A DNA stretch of 9,691 nt from an uncultured Eubacteriales bacterium (GTDB lineage: Bacteria > Bacillota > Clostridia > UBA1381 > UMGS1253). The notes under the pieces were generated by a model. That model was not told the origin of the DNA. It ran no database searches and worked only from the letters and a program-made list of their open reading frames with translations. Each line of letters opens with the position of its first letter. The first letter of the stretch is position 1. The stretch covers positions 1-9,691 of the forward strand of contig URQR01000067.1 of assembly GCA_900550065.1 (NCBI GenBank). The letters are read 5' to 3'. A program made the translations under genes and the position numbers. Below are positions 1-6,987 of this stretch, piece after piece.

Positions 1-2
1 AG

Positions 3-3000
3 CGCGGCCTGTGGCTTGACAAGAAGAGCGGTGGCCTACTTGTACAGGATGAACTGCAATTCACAGAGGCGGGCGGCAACAACTTATATTGGTTTATGCA
101 TACGCGCGCGGCGGTGGAGATAGCAGCCGACGGGAAAAGCGCGGTTTTGACGCAAAATGGGAAACGGCTCTGGGTCGGTATATTGGACGAGACACATACC
201 TTTACGGTAGAGAATGCGGTTCCGCTGCCGACGTCGCCGAACCCGAACGAATGGCCGGAAAATCAGGCCAATGCAGGTGACAGCAGCAACCCAAAAACAC
301 AGAACGCAAACAACGGAGTGAGAAAACTGTCCATACATGACCCGAATGCGGGCGGCGCGGCGACGGTCAGCGTTTATATGGCGCCGCTCGACGCGCAGCA
401 GAGCGCACCGGAGCAGCTTCCCGCAGCACAGGCGATTTCCGCTTGGCCGCAAAACGTGACGGGACTAAAAATCAGTTCGACACAAAATTTACATCAGGCC
501 ACGGACAGCACAAGCCCGGTTACGTTTACCGCAGACGCCTTTATCGCTGCGGCTGAGTGGTATGTGAACGGTGTGAAACAAACTGCGGCACAGGGCGAGT
601 CCTTTACCTTTACCCCTACGGTTACAGGCGAATATACAGTCTATGCGCAGATAGGGGCACAGACGAATACAAAATCCAACGAAATTACGGTTGAGGTGGC
701 AGAGCAGTCGGCGGAGCAGTCCTATCTGCTGCGGGATGATTTTGAAAACCACGGTGTAATCGGAACAAAGCTGACGGCGTCCAATGTCGCGCCGTGGGAC
801 GGGACGATTTCTACAGAGCGCGAACTGGTAAAAATTACGGCTGACCCGGAAAATCCGGATAACAAAGTCGCACAGTACTTTAACAACACCCTCACGGGGA
901 CGGGCTACCCGAGGCTGGAAAAACGCAATATTGCGCTGACCGCTGGGGTGCCGGTTGTGTTTAGCGGCAAGGTACGCCTAAAGCAGCTCGATTCGTCGAT
1001 GTATATCGACCTCCTCAAGTACATAGACGGGCAGAAAAAGTCAGCAGCGCTGATGAACCTGTCCTCAAACGGCGGGATTCGCGTTGCGGCACAAAATATC
1101 AGCGGCGTAAGCTGGCGCAGTGACGGCTGGGTACGTTTTGCGCTCAGCCTGACGCCGGACGAAGACTTAAACAGCGGTACGGTGCGGCTCAGCTTAAGCG
1201 GAACGATTACAGGTGAGGTTTATTCCACGGAAAAGACAATCAATTTGAGCAGCTTACAGTTGTCGGAGAATAATGTAGTAACGGTTTATTACAATACGTC
1301 GATAGCCTATCAAACTGGCGCGCAAACCGGCGTGGACACCGGAATTTATTTAGACGATGCGGCAATGTATACGCCGGCTATCAATACACTTTCCGCCGTG
1401 AGCAGCGACGAAGTGCTGGTAAACCAGCCGGCACAGGTAATGTTTCGGTTCCATCACGACATTGACCCGGCGACCTTTGACGCTTCTAAAATTACGGTTA
1501 TGGCGGCGGACGGAAATATCGTATCTCCGTCCGGCGTGGCCTTTGACATAATGAGACCGGATACGTTTACGCTCAGCTTTGCTGCGGATACCCTACAAAT
1601 GGGGACAAGCTACTGTGTGATGCTGACAGATTCGGTACGGGATGTGACCGGCGGGGCGATTTACGGAACGCCGTCGTTTACAACAAAGGGAGCGGACCCG
1701 ATTAGAGCGCTTACCATTACGGCAGCGGAGGGGCAATTGGAACAGCCGAATGATGAAATGGGTCCTGTGCGCTTTACAGCACAGCCCGTTCCGGCGGAGT
1801 ATGTCGACCTATCAACAATCGAATGGTATGTAAACGACAGCAAGCAGAATACGGTTGGGGCGGACTTTACCTATACGCCGACGGAGGCAGGAAGCTATGC
1901 CGTTGTGGCTAAGGCGGGGACGGTAAGCTCCAACACGCTTACCATTACGGTGACGCCGGGCGGACAGCAGACCTATCTGCTGGCAGACGATTTTGAGTCG
2001 CATGGCGCTGTGGGAACGCGCCTAACCACAGCAAATGTAGCGCCGTGGGACAATGTATCAAACAATACGAGAGAATTTGCCTATATTGCTGCCGACCCGG
2101 AGGATATGTCCAATAAGGTAGTCCAGCTATACAACAACAATGACGCCGGCTCTGGATGGCCGAGGCTCGAAAAACACGGCATAGCGCTTAAGGCCGGGAC
2201 GCCGTTTGTCCTGAGCGGCAGAGTGAGACTAAAAGACGCAACCTCTACCTTTTATCCGCAATTTGTGAAATGGGTTGGCGATACGCGTAAAACGGTCAAT
2301 ACCTTGGAGCTGGTATCGAACGGCGTTATCAAAGTGGGCGGCGCAGCGGTTGCGAATGCGCTGTGGTCAAATGACGGCTGGATTAACTACAGCATATGTG
2401 TTACACCCGGCGAAGACTTAACGAGCGGTACGATTCGTGTAATCCTGACAGGTGCGGTGAGCGGCGGCATGGTTACTGCGCAGAGCAGCATAAATCTGTC
2501 TGGTTTGCAGCTTGGCGGCGGCAATCAGGTTATGATTTATATGAACACCTATATCCCATATGATACAGGTGTATACGCCGGTGCAAACACGGGGATTTAT
2601 ATGGATGATGTTCTGATGTATGAGCCGGCCGTGCCACAGATGTCGGTGGATAATCCGTCACAGGCGGCGATATACGACAATAATGAGATTACGGTGACCT
2701 TTAACACGCCGATTGACCCGACAACACTCGACAGTACAAAGGTACTTGTGACGGAAACAAATGGCAAACAAACGCCGATTAGTACCTTTGCGTTCGACCC
2801 GGCTAATCCGACACAGTTTACGATTGGATTCTATGAGGCCGCGCTGGAGGCGGGCCGAACGTACCATATTACGCTTGACCCATCAGTAACAAACATAGCA
2901 GGCATTAGCGTCACAGGGGAGGCGGCCTTTACAACAGTATCGCAGGAATTTATACTCTTTGACGATTTTGAAACAGAGCACGGTGAGCTTGGGCAGATAT

Positions 3001-3587
3001 TTGATACAGCTCACTGTGCACCGTGGAGCTGGGCGGCGAATGCAGCGACCGAATTTGTTCGATTGGCGTCCGACCCCAAGAATTCGGCAAACCGTGTGGC
3101 ACAGTTTGGCTACGACGGACTGCAAAACAAATACCCGCGTCTGCAAAAAAATAGTGTGACGTTTACACCGGGACAGACAGTAATTTTGAGCGGAAGAATC
3201 CTTTTAAAGAACACGACGAGCACGTCATATTTGGAACTGGTAAAGGGAAGCCGCGTGACCGTGTTTGAGCTTAGCACCGCAGGACGGATTTTGGCGGGTA
3301 AAAATAAGGAACAGATTGCAGGCGTTTCTTGGCAGCCCGAGTGGGTCACGTTTCAAGCGCGTATTACGCCAACACAGGATGCGTCTCAAAGCCAGTTAGA
3401 GCTGGTATTCCACGGCGGGGTAACCGGCGGCGTGACAAGAGTGCAAAAAACGCTTGATTTGAGCTCCATAGGCTTGGCAGAGCCACTCAATATTTACTTT
3501 AATAATATGCTGACAAAAAACAACAGCGATGAAAACTATATTGACGATGTAAAGATTTATGTACAGGGCACAGAAAACACGAATTAA
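3..3587 (+). CDS. Heparinase II/III-family polysaccharide lyase, C-terminal part, with tandem accessory modules (5' truncated)
   Basis: The frame is open from base 3 with no stop, so the gene begins outside the window; the ATG at 96 is internal. 1,194 residues are visible. Residues about 1-125 (including WLDKKSGGLLVQDE, YWFMHT and NGKRLWV) resemble the C-terminal beta-sandwich of heparinase II/III-type lyases, which eliminatively cleave uronic-acid glycans; the catalytic alpha-barrel is not visible. After a linker come an Ig-like domain (nt 437-715), beta-module A1 (718-1380), an SbsA-like Ig domain (1380-1700), a second Ig-like domain (1700-1965), A2 (1970-2630), a second SbsA-like domain (2630-2945) and A3 (2948-3575). 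The A modules share DDFE near the start, APW, PRLEK or PRLQK, and an acidic end such as YLDD or YIDDVKIY. I infer they bind glycan or cell wall. No LPXTG, SLH or transmembrane anchor is present at the C-terminus, so the protein is probably secreted. The family call rests on recognition of a short piece; the module layout is directly visible. Confidence 0.75.
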   Translation, partial: RGLWLDKKSGGLLVQDELQFTEAGGNNLYWFMHTRAAVEIAADGKSAVLTQNGKRLWVGILDETHTFTVENAVPLPTSPNPNEWPENQANAGDSSNPKTQNANNGVRKLSIHDPNAGGAATVSVYMAPLDAQQSAPEQLPAAQAISAWPQNVTGLKISSTQNLHQATDSTSPVTFTADAFIAAAEWYVNGVKQTAAQGESFTFTPTVTGEYTVYAQIGAQTNTKSNEITVEVAEQSAEQSYLLRDDFENHGVIGTKLTASNVAPWDGTISTERELVKITADPENPDNKVAQYFNNTLTGTGYPRLEKRNIALTAGVPVVFSGKVRLKQLDSSMYIDLLKYIDGQKKSAALMNLSSNGGIRVAAQNISGVSWRSDGWVRFALSLTPDEDLNSGTVRLSLSGTITGEVYSTEKTINLSSLQLSENNVVTVYYNTSIAYQTGAQTGVDTGIYLDDAAMYTPAINTLSAVSSDEVLVNQPAQVMFRFHHDIDPATFDASKITVMAADGNIVSPSGVAFDIMRPDTFTLSFAADTLQMGTSYCVMLTDSVRDVTGGAIYGTPSFTTKGADPIRALTITAAEGQLEQPNDEMGPVRFTAQPVPAEYVDLSTIEWYVNDSKQNTVGADFTYTPTEAGSYAVVAKAGTVSSNTLTITVTPGGQQTYLLADDFESHGAVGTRLTTANVAPWDNVSNNTREFAYIAADPEDMSNKVVQLYNNNDAGSGWPRLEKHGIALKAGTPFVLSGRVRLKDATSTFYPQFVKWVGDTRKTVNTLELVSNGVIKVGGAAVANALWSNDGWINYSICVTPGEDLTSGTIRVILTGAVSGGMVTAQSSINLSGLQLGGGNQVMIYMNTYIPYDTGVYAGANTGIYMDDVLMYEPAVPQMSVDNPSQAAIYDNNEITVTFNTPIDPTTLDSTKVLVTETNGKQTPISTFAFDPANPTQFTIGFYEAALEAGRTYHITLDPSVTNIAGISVTGEAAFTTVSQEFILFDDFETEHGELGQIFDTAHCAPWSWAANAATEFVRLASDPKNSANRVAQFGYDGLQNKYPRLQKNSVTFTPGQTVILSGRILLKNTTSTSYLELVKGSRVTVFELSTAGRILAGKNKEQIAGVSWQPEWVTFQARITPTQDASQSQLELVFHGGVTGGVTRVQKTLDLSSIGLAEPLNIYFNNMLTKNNSDENYIDDVKIYVQGTENTN
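718..1380 (+). repeat. Beta-rich module A, copy 1 (in-protein repeat)
   Basis: First of three related modules of about 210-220 residues in the lyase tail. It starts with YLLRDDFENHG, contains NVAPWDG, PRLEKRNIAL, SGKVRLK and LTPDEDLNSGT, and ends with GIYLDDAAMYTP. The pattern (acidic start, W and G in the core, closing IYxDD strand) resembles a concanavalin-A-like jelly roll, but I cannot assign a known family. It is aligned by eye to copies at 1970-2630 and 2948-3575. Confidence 0.8.
1970..2630 (+). repeat. Beta-rich module A, copy 2 (in-protein repeat)
   Basis: Second copy. It starts YLLADDFESHG and contains NVAPWDN, PRLEKHGIAL, SGRVRLK and VTPGEDLTSGT, ending GIYMDDVLMYEP. It is clearly closer to copy 1 than to copy 3. 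An Ig-like domain containing EWYVN precedes both copies 1 and 2, so the duplicated unit is Ig + A + SbsA-like, about 1,250 nt long. Confidence 0.8.
2948..3575 (+). repeat. Beta-rich module A, copy 3 (divergent, C-terminal)
   Basis: Third, more diverged copy. It starts FILFDDFETEHG and contains HCAPWSW, PRLQKNSVTF, SGRILLK and ITPTQDASQS, ending NYIDDVKIYV, the last strand of the protein. Unlike copies 1 and 2 it is not preceded by the EWYVN Ig-like domain; it follows the second SbsA-like domain directly. Confidence 0.75.
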
Positions 3588-3627
3588 AAGCTAAAAAAAT
3601 CCCGCTTTTGCGGGATTTTTTTAGCTT
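3588..3627. terminator. Bidirectional rho-independent terminator
   Basis: A perfect 18-bp inverted repeat (3588-3605 and 3610-3627) with a TTTT loop. The inner CCCGC/GCGGG core is flanked by seven A on the left and seven T on the right, so each strand reads a GC stem followed by a U-tract. It begins directly after the lyase stop codon (3585-3587) and ends 5 bp before the stop codon of the converging minus-strand gene, so it most likely serves both. Confidence 0.93.
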
Positions 3628-3632
3628 AGCGC

Positions 3633-4565
3633 TTATACGCACGGCTGAACTTGAAAAGAAGCGGTGTCGCTGACACAGTATCCTACCAACGTTTGTGTGG
3701 CGTATACGGTCTGTCCAGCATACAAGATACTGCCCGCCAAAACCGGGACCAGCCAAATACCCGATTCGTTTACGGTGGTAGTAATCCTAATTCCGTCGGG
3801 CAGCGTTACCTCAATCACAGCACCCGGTACGCCCGTTCCGGTGATAAATCTGTCACACTCCACAATAGAGCTAATAACGGGTCTTGGACTTGGCCTGCAC
3901 TGCGTTGTATTTTCCACGGAAAATTCCTCCATTGCAATACCGTTAATTATGATGCTGCCGTCGCGGCCTACAACTACGGTATATATCTCCGAATTGGACT
4001 CGTAGCCCTCAGGCGCCTCCGATTCTGTCAAGGTATAGGTTCCGGGTACGAGGCCGTTAAACATAACAAAGCCATCTGCGTCGGACGTTGCACGCATTCC
4101 ATTTGACAGCGTAAAGACCGCGCCCGCAAGCGGCAGGCCGGTTTCGGCATCTGTTTTGTAAAAAGAAAGCCGGTAGGCGAGGGGGAGGTTGTAAAAAATA
4201 TGCCCTTCAGCCGGCTGGCCGTCAATTGTTACCATACCGTCTGCATCGACTTCGACTGTATACCTCGCATAGTTTTCCTGATATCCATTTGGCGACATTG
4301 TTTCCACTAATTCATACTGTCCCGGAACAAGGTCTGAAAACGTTAATGCGCCATTGGAGTCGGAGGTGACAACGGCAACCGTTGAGCCATCTTTATAAAG
4401 CGTAAAAATTGCGCCTGCAAGCGTTTTTTCGCTATATTTGTCCCGCTTTACCGCGGTAAAAGAAGCCTTTACCGGCGGCGGGCAGGGTGGATAGCAGCAA
4501 CAATAACAGCAATCGCACCGTGAACAGCAGCAACACGGCAAATTGCAGGATTTACATAATTTCAT
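3633..4565 (-). CDS. Cysteine-rich SpaA/Cna-B isopeptide-domain protein, putative spore-surface protein
   Basis: 310 residues. Residues 1-28 hold 13 cysteines (4, 7, 11-14, 17, 19, 20, 22-24, 28) followed by a proline run. There is no hydrophobic signal peptide, transmembrane segment or LPXTG motif. Two SpaA-like prealbumin-fold domains follow at about 33-128 and 131-221. Each keeps a plausible isopeptide triad with matching spacing: K40, E88, N126 and K137, E181, N219. Residues about 228-310 form an Ig-like domain (GTGVPGAVIEVTLPDG, ending GQTVYATQ). Four more cysteines (223, 237, 297, 309) lie in the C-terminal part, while the two SpaA domains have none. The start is supported by an AAGGGTGA ribosome binding site about 4 nt upstream. 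The gene stands alone between two terminators. A sigma-K-like promoter (4595-4623) and the cysteine cluster suggest a disulfide-cross-linked coat or exosporium component; this is inference. Alternatives are a metal-binding or non-classically exported surface protein. Confidence 0.9.
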   Translation of the reverse strand: MKLCKSCNLPCCCCSRCDCCYCCCYPPCPPPVKASFTAVKRDKYSEKTLAGAIFTLYKDGSTVAVVTSDSNGALTFSDLVPGQYELVETMSPNGYQENYARYTVEVDADGMVTIDGQPAEGHIFYNLPLAYRLSFYKTDAETGLPLAGAVFTLSNGMRATSDADGFVMFNGLVPGTYTLTESEAPEGYESNSEIYTVVVGRDGSIIINGIAMEEFSVENTTQCRPSPRPVISSIVECDRFITGTGVPGAVIEVTLPDGIRITTTVNESGIWLVPVLAGSILYAGQTVYATQTLVGYCVSDTASFQVQPCV

Positions 4566-4569
4566 AGTA

Positions 4570-4577
4570 TCACCCTT
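4570..4577 (-). promoter_or_regulatory. Ribosome binding site of the cysteine-rich SpaA gene
   Basis: On the minus strand this reads AAGGGTGA, four bases before the ATG at 4565. It fixes the start so that the cysteine-rich segment is translated and is not leader sequence. Confidence 0.75.
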
Positions 4578-4594
4578 TTTTCTTTTTTCTACAA

Positions 4595-4623
4595 TATTCT
4601 ATGTGATTTTTAGCAATTAGGTG
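4595..4623 (-). promoter_or_regulatory. Candidate sigma-K-type sporulation promoter
   Basis: On the minus strand, CACC (4620-4623) is followed by exactly 16 bp and CATAGAATA (4595-4603). This fits the Bacillus subtilis sigma-K consensus as I recall it: mACm, about 16 bp, CATAnnnTA. Transcription would start near 4588, giving a leader of about 22 nt that contains the ribosome binding site. I found no convincing sigma-A pair at normal spacing in the same gap. The motif is short and the region AT-rich, so chance occurrence is possible. Confidence 0.5.
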
Positions 4624-4670
4624 ATAAGTAATAAGATTTATGTAAACAAAACGTAATTTATAATAGGTAC

Positions 4671-4704
4671 AAAAAAAGGCCACGGCATTTGCCGTGGCCT
4701 TTTT
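4671..4704 (-). terminator. Rho-independent terminator of the RNase J gene
   Basis: GGCCACGGC pairs with GCCGTGGCC around an ATTT loop (4678-4699). Seven A precede it on the plus strand, which is a U-tract on the minus strand, and five T follow. It lies 9 bp after the RNase J stop codon. The T-run on the other side makes it potentially bidirectional, but no plus-strand gene ends here. Confidence 0.93.
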
Positions 4705-4713
4705 GCATCAGAT

Positions 4714-6381
4714 TTAAACCTCCATAACAACCGGCAGAATCATCGGAGAACGCTTCGTCTTCGCGAACATAAAATCGCTTAAAGCGTTGCGCATCGCCAG
4801 CTTGAGCGCCGACCAGTCGGTCGCGCCTTTGGCAATACATTTGTCGAGCGCGGCCTTTGTGACCTTGCGCGCTTCTTCCATCAAATCCTCCGCCTCGCGC
4901 ACATAGACAAACCCGCGTGAGATAATGTCCGGCCCTGCAACGATTTCACCCGTATCCTCGCTGATAGATACGACACATACGATTAGGCCGTCGTTGGACA
5001 AATGCTTCCGGTCACGCAGGACGATATTGCCCACGTCGCCTACGCCGAGCCCGTCGACGAGCAGCTTGCCGGACGGGACCATACCAAGCATTTTTGCGCT
5101 ATTATTGTCAATTTCCAGAACGCGCCCGTTTTCCATAATAAATATATTACGCTCATCAATACCCATCTGCATCCCAAGCTGCAAATGACGGTGCAAATGG
5201 CGGTATTCGCCGTGCACCGGCATAAAGAACTTCGGTTTTGTGAGCGCGAGCATCATCTTGAGCTCTTCCTGGCAGGCGTGGCCCGAAACGTGCACCTCTG
5301 CGAGCGATTCATAAATAACCTCGGTTCCATGGCGGAATAGCTCGTTGATTACGCGCGAAATCGTCTTTTCGTTGCCCGGAATCGGGCTTGCTGAAATGAT
5401 GATTAAATCGTTCGGCGTGAGCTCTACCTTCCGATGGTCGGAATACGCCATTCGGAAAAGCGCGCTCATTGCCTCGCCCTGCGAGCCGGTCGTCACAATA
5501 ACGAGCTGGTCGTCGCGATACCGTTTAATATCGTCGATGCTAATCAGCGTTTTTTCCGGTATTGTCATATAGCCGAGCATAATTGCCACTTCGACAACGT
5601 TTTCCATGCTCCTGCCCGAAACTGCAACCTTCCTGCCGTATTTTGCCGCTGCGTTTATGATTTGCTGAACCCTGTGAACATTTGACGCAAATGTCGCGAC
5701 AATGATACGTTTACTGCAGTTTTTAAAAATTTCGTCGAACTTTCCGCCGACTGTGCTCTCGCTCATCGTGTAGCCCTTGCGCTCAACGTTGGTCGAATCG
5801 CTCATTAACAGCAAAACGCCCTCGCGCCCAAGCTCACCCAGCCGCGTTAAATCAATCATTTCTCCCTCAATTGGCGTCGAGTCGATTTTAAAGTCGCCCG
5901 TATGCACGACTATGCCGACCGGCGTTTTAATTGCAAGCGCGACCGCTCCCGCAATCGAGTGGTTCGAGCGGATGATTTCTACACTGAACGATTTCCCGAG
6001 CTTAATGATATCGCCCGGCTTCATGCGGTTTAATTTGCACGAGGACAGAATATTATGCTCCTTGAGCTTGTTTTCTATCAGTCCAATCGTCAGCTTCGTC
6101 CCGTATACCGGGACATTAATTTTTTTTAAGACAAACGGCAGCGCACCGATGTGGTCTTCGTGTCCGTGAGTGATAACGATCCCGCGCACCCTGTCCTTGT
6201 TTTTTTCGAGATAGGCCGTGTCGGGGATGACAAGATCAACGCCCGGCATATCGTCGTCCGGGAAGGCGATCCCACAGTCGACAACGAAAATGTCGTCACC
6301 ATACTCGAATACCGTCATGTTCTTGCCAATTTCGTTCAGGCCGCCCAACGGTATAATTTTCAGTTTTTGTTTTTTTGGCAC
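4714..6381 (-). CDS. rnj: Ribonuclease J
   Basis: 555 residues, the length of B. subtilis RNase J1. It is a beta-CASP metallo-beta-lactamase-fold RNase with 5'-to-3' exonuclease and endonuclease activity in mRNA turnover and rRNA maturation, in the cytoplasm. Metal ligands are visible: HGHEDH at residues 72-77, H141 in SNHS, D163 in HTGDFK and H390 in PVHGE. The beta-CASP region lies between about 200 and 370 (SDSTNVE, TGSQGE, HVSGHA at 364-369), and a C-terminal domain fills about 450-555. The start is GTG; a GGAGG at 6391-6395, nine bases upstream, supports it. The gene is transcribed alone, with its own promoter (6507-6535) and terminator (4671-4704). All key residues are intact. Only the J1 versus J2 assignment is left open, because many Clostridia carry a single rnj. 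Confidence 0.97.
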   Translation of the reverse strand: MPKKQKLKIIPLGGLNEIGKNMTVFEYGDDIFVVDCGIAFPDDDMPGVDLVIPDTAYLEKNKDRVRGIVITHGHEDHIGALPFVLKKINVPVYGTKLTIGLIENKLKEHNILSSCKLNRMKPGDIIKLGKSFSVEIIRSNHSIAGAVALAIKTPVGIVVHTGDFKIDSTPIEGEMIDLTRLGELGREGVLLLMSDSTNVERKGYTMSESTVGGKFDEIFKNCSKRIIVATFASNVHRVQQIINAAAKYGRKVAVSGRSMENVVEVAIMLGYMTIPEKTLISIDDIKRYRDDQLVIVTTGSQGEAMSALFRMAYSDHRKVELTPNDLIIISASPIPGNEKTISRVINELFRHGTEVIYESLAEVHVSGHACQEELKMMLALTKPKFFMPVHGEYRHLHRHLQLGMQMGIDERNIFIMENGRVLEIDNNSAKMLGMVPSGKLLVDGLGVGDVGNIVLRDRKHLSNDGLIVCVVSISEDTGEIVAGPDIISRGFVYVREAEDLMEEARKVTKAALDKCIAKGATDWSALKLAMRNALSDFMFAKTKRSPMILPVVMEV

Positions 6382-6390
6382 TTAATAAAG

Positions 6391-6395
6391 CCTCC
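6391..6395 (-). promoter_or_regulatory. Ribosome binding site of the RNase J gene
   Basis: GGAGG on the minus strand, nine bases before the GTG codon at 6379-6381. It decides the non-ATG start, and the resulting N-terminus (PKKQKLKIIPLGGLNEIGKN) is typical of RNase J. Confidence 0.88.
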
Positions 6396-6506
6396 ATTCC
6401 TTTTTTATTTTTCCGGTCCGTTCATGATTAAAAAATGTGTTTGTATCTGTGCGTATCTCACAATCTACAAGATATTGCATTTTCCGTTCACAACAAATCA
6501 TGATAT

Positions 6507-6535
6507 AGTTTACCACAAATTTCATGTTTCGTCAA
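6507..6535 (-). promoter_or_regulatory. Sigma-A-type promoter of the RNase J gene
   Basis: On the minus strand, TTGACG (6530-6535), a 17-bp spacer and TAAACT (6507-6512), close to the TTGACA/TATAAT consensus. The predicted start point near 6500 gives a leader of about 118 nt before the GTG. The leader (6382-6500) is AT-rich and holds no riboswitch or long hairpin that I recognise. Confidence 0.75.
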
Positions 6536-6761
6536 TGCCGCGCCGGGGCAAAAAAAGCGCCGCCAACAACACGCGTTTTATTTAATCTGTACAGACTAAA
6601 ATAAAATTATGTGCCGCAGCGGCAAATGAAATAAAAATTTTGTTCTATTATTAATTCGCAAATTACAATAGTTAACAAAGAATTCACGACAGAATCGAGT
6701 TTGCGCTTGAGTGAGGAGCGTAGCGGCGAGGAAAAAGCAAGTTCGACACCGTAGCGAGAGA
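6536..6761. other. Non-coding stretch between the RNase J promoter and the transposase remnant
   Basis: I see no credible gene here. It contains a 10-bp palindrome TCTGTACAGA (6586-6595), a small GC hairpin TGCCG-CAG-CGGCA (about 6611-6624), and an AT-rich tail. Bases 6700-6760 repeat the CGTAGCG core twice. The part nearest 6761 follows the transposase stop codon and is probably the outer end of the insertion element, but I could not identify a paired terminal inverted repeat. Confidence 0.5.
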
Positions 6762-6860
6762 TTAGGTGGCAAAGATTCGATCAAGTTCGGCCTCAAACAG
6801 CTCCTCCGGTGTACGATAGCCAAGCTGTTTTCTAGACAAACCTTGATGATGTCCGCATAA
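6762..6860 (-). pseudogene. IS30-like transposase, C-terminal remnant
   Basis: The minus-strand frame ends RKQLGYRTPEELFEAELDRI followed by FAT and a stop at 6762-6764. This matches the usual C-terminus of many IS30-family DDE transposases in Clostridia, where a PRK-LGYRTPEELF motif closes the protein. Here the proline is a serine (LSRKQ), and upstream residues (CGHHQG) no longer look like the family, so similarity fades by about 6830-6860. The DDE catalytic core is absent and the fragment cannot transpose. The frame stays open to 6977 and beyond, but that upstream part overlaps the oxidoreductase remnant in another frame. The family assignment rests on about 25 residues and is recognition, not a search. 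Confidence 0.6.
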
Positions 6861-6921
6861 ATCAATGTAGTCGGCAAAAAGCGCTACATCCGAGCATAAT
6901 TGCTTTGCTGCTTCGATACGC

Positions 6922-6987
6922 GCCTCTATGCAGATATGCGGCATATCCCGAGCCCATATTGCCGAAACCGACAACACCGAATCGTAC
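6922..6987 (-). pseudogene. Gfo/Idh/MocA-type oxidoreductase, N-terminal remnant
   Basis: In a minus-strand frame different from the transposase tail, bases 6987 to 6922 translate to VRFGVVGFGNMGSGYAAYLH, a typical first beta strand and GxGxxG nucleotide-binding loop of Gfo/Idh/MocA NAD(P)-dependent sugar dehydrogenases. A TAA codon lies immediately upstream in frame instead of a start, and the frame stops at 6862. It is therefore a dead fragment of some 20-40 residues. It lies 56 bp after the rhamnosidase stop, on the same strand, where a third gene of the sugar operon would be expected. I infer that the gene was intact and was lost with the insertion-sequence event next to it. Confidence 0.55.

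Noticed and set aside
96..98. ATG at 96 as the start of the lyase gene
   Set aside because: The frame is open to base 3, and the upstream residues (RGLWLDKKSGGLLVQDE) continue the heparinase C-terminal domain without a break. The gene begins outside the window.
3651..4106. Plus-strand open frames antisense to the cysteine-rich gene
   Set aside because: The minus-strand protein has two complete SpaA domains with conserved triads; the antisense products have no recognisable features.
4666..4700. Sigma-A-like TATTAT/TATAAA sequence near 4655-4668 on the minus strand as promoter of the cysteine-rich gene
   Set aside because: Any matching -35 element would lie inside the RNase J terminator hairpin or its U-tract, and none fits well. 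The sigma-K-like pair nearer the gene fits better.
6151..6585. Plus-strand open frame of 144 codons running from the RNase J gene into the upstream region
   Set aside because: It is antisense to RNase J over its first half, and in its second half crosses the RNase J promoter. It has no domain resemblance and no clear ribosome binding site.
6611..6624. GC-rich hairpin as a terminator of the rhamnosidase or transposase transcript
   Set aside because: The stem is only five base pairs with a 3-nt loop and has no adjacent U-tract in either direction.
6596..6877. Minus-strand open frame of 93 codons
   Set aside because: It overlaps the IS30-like tail in another frame; its product resembles nothing and runs into AT-rich non-coding DNA.
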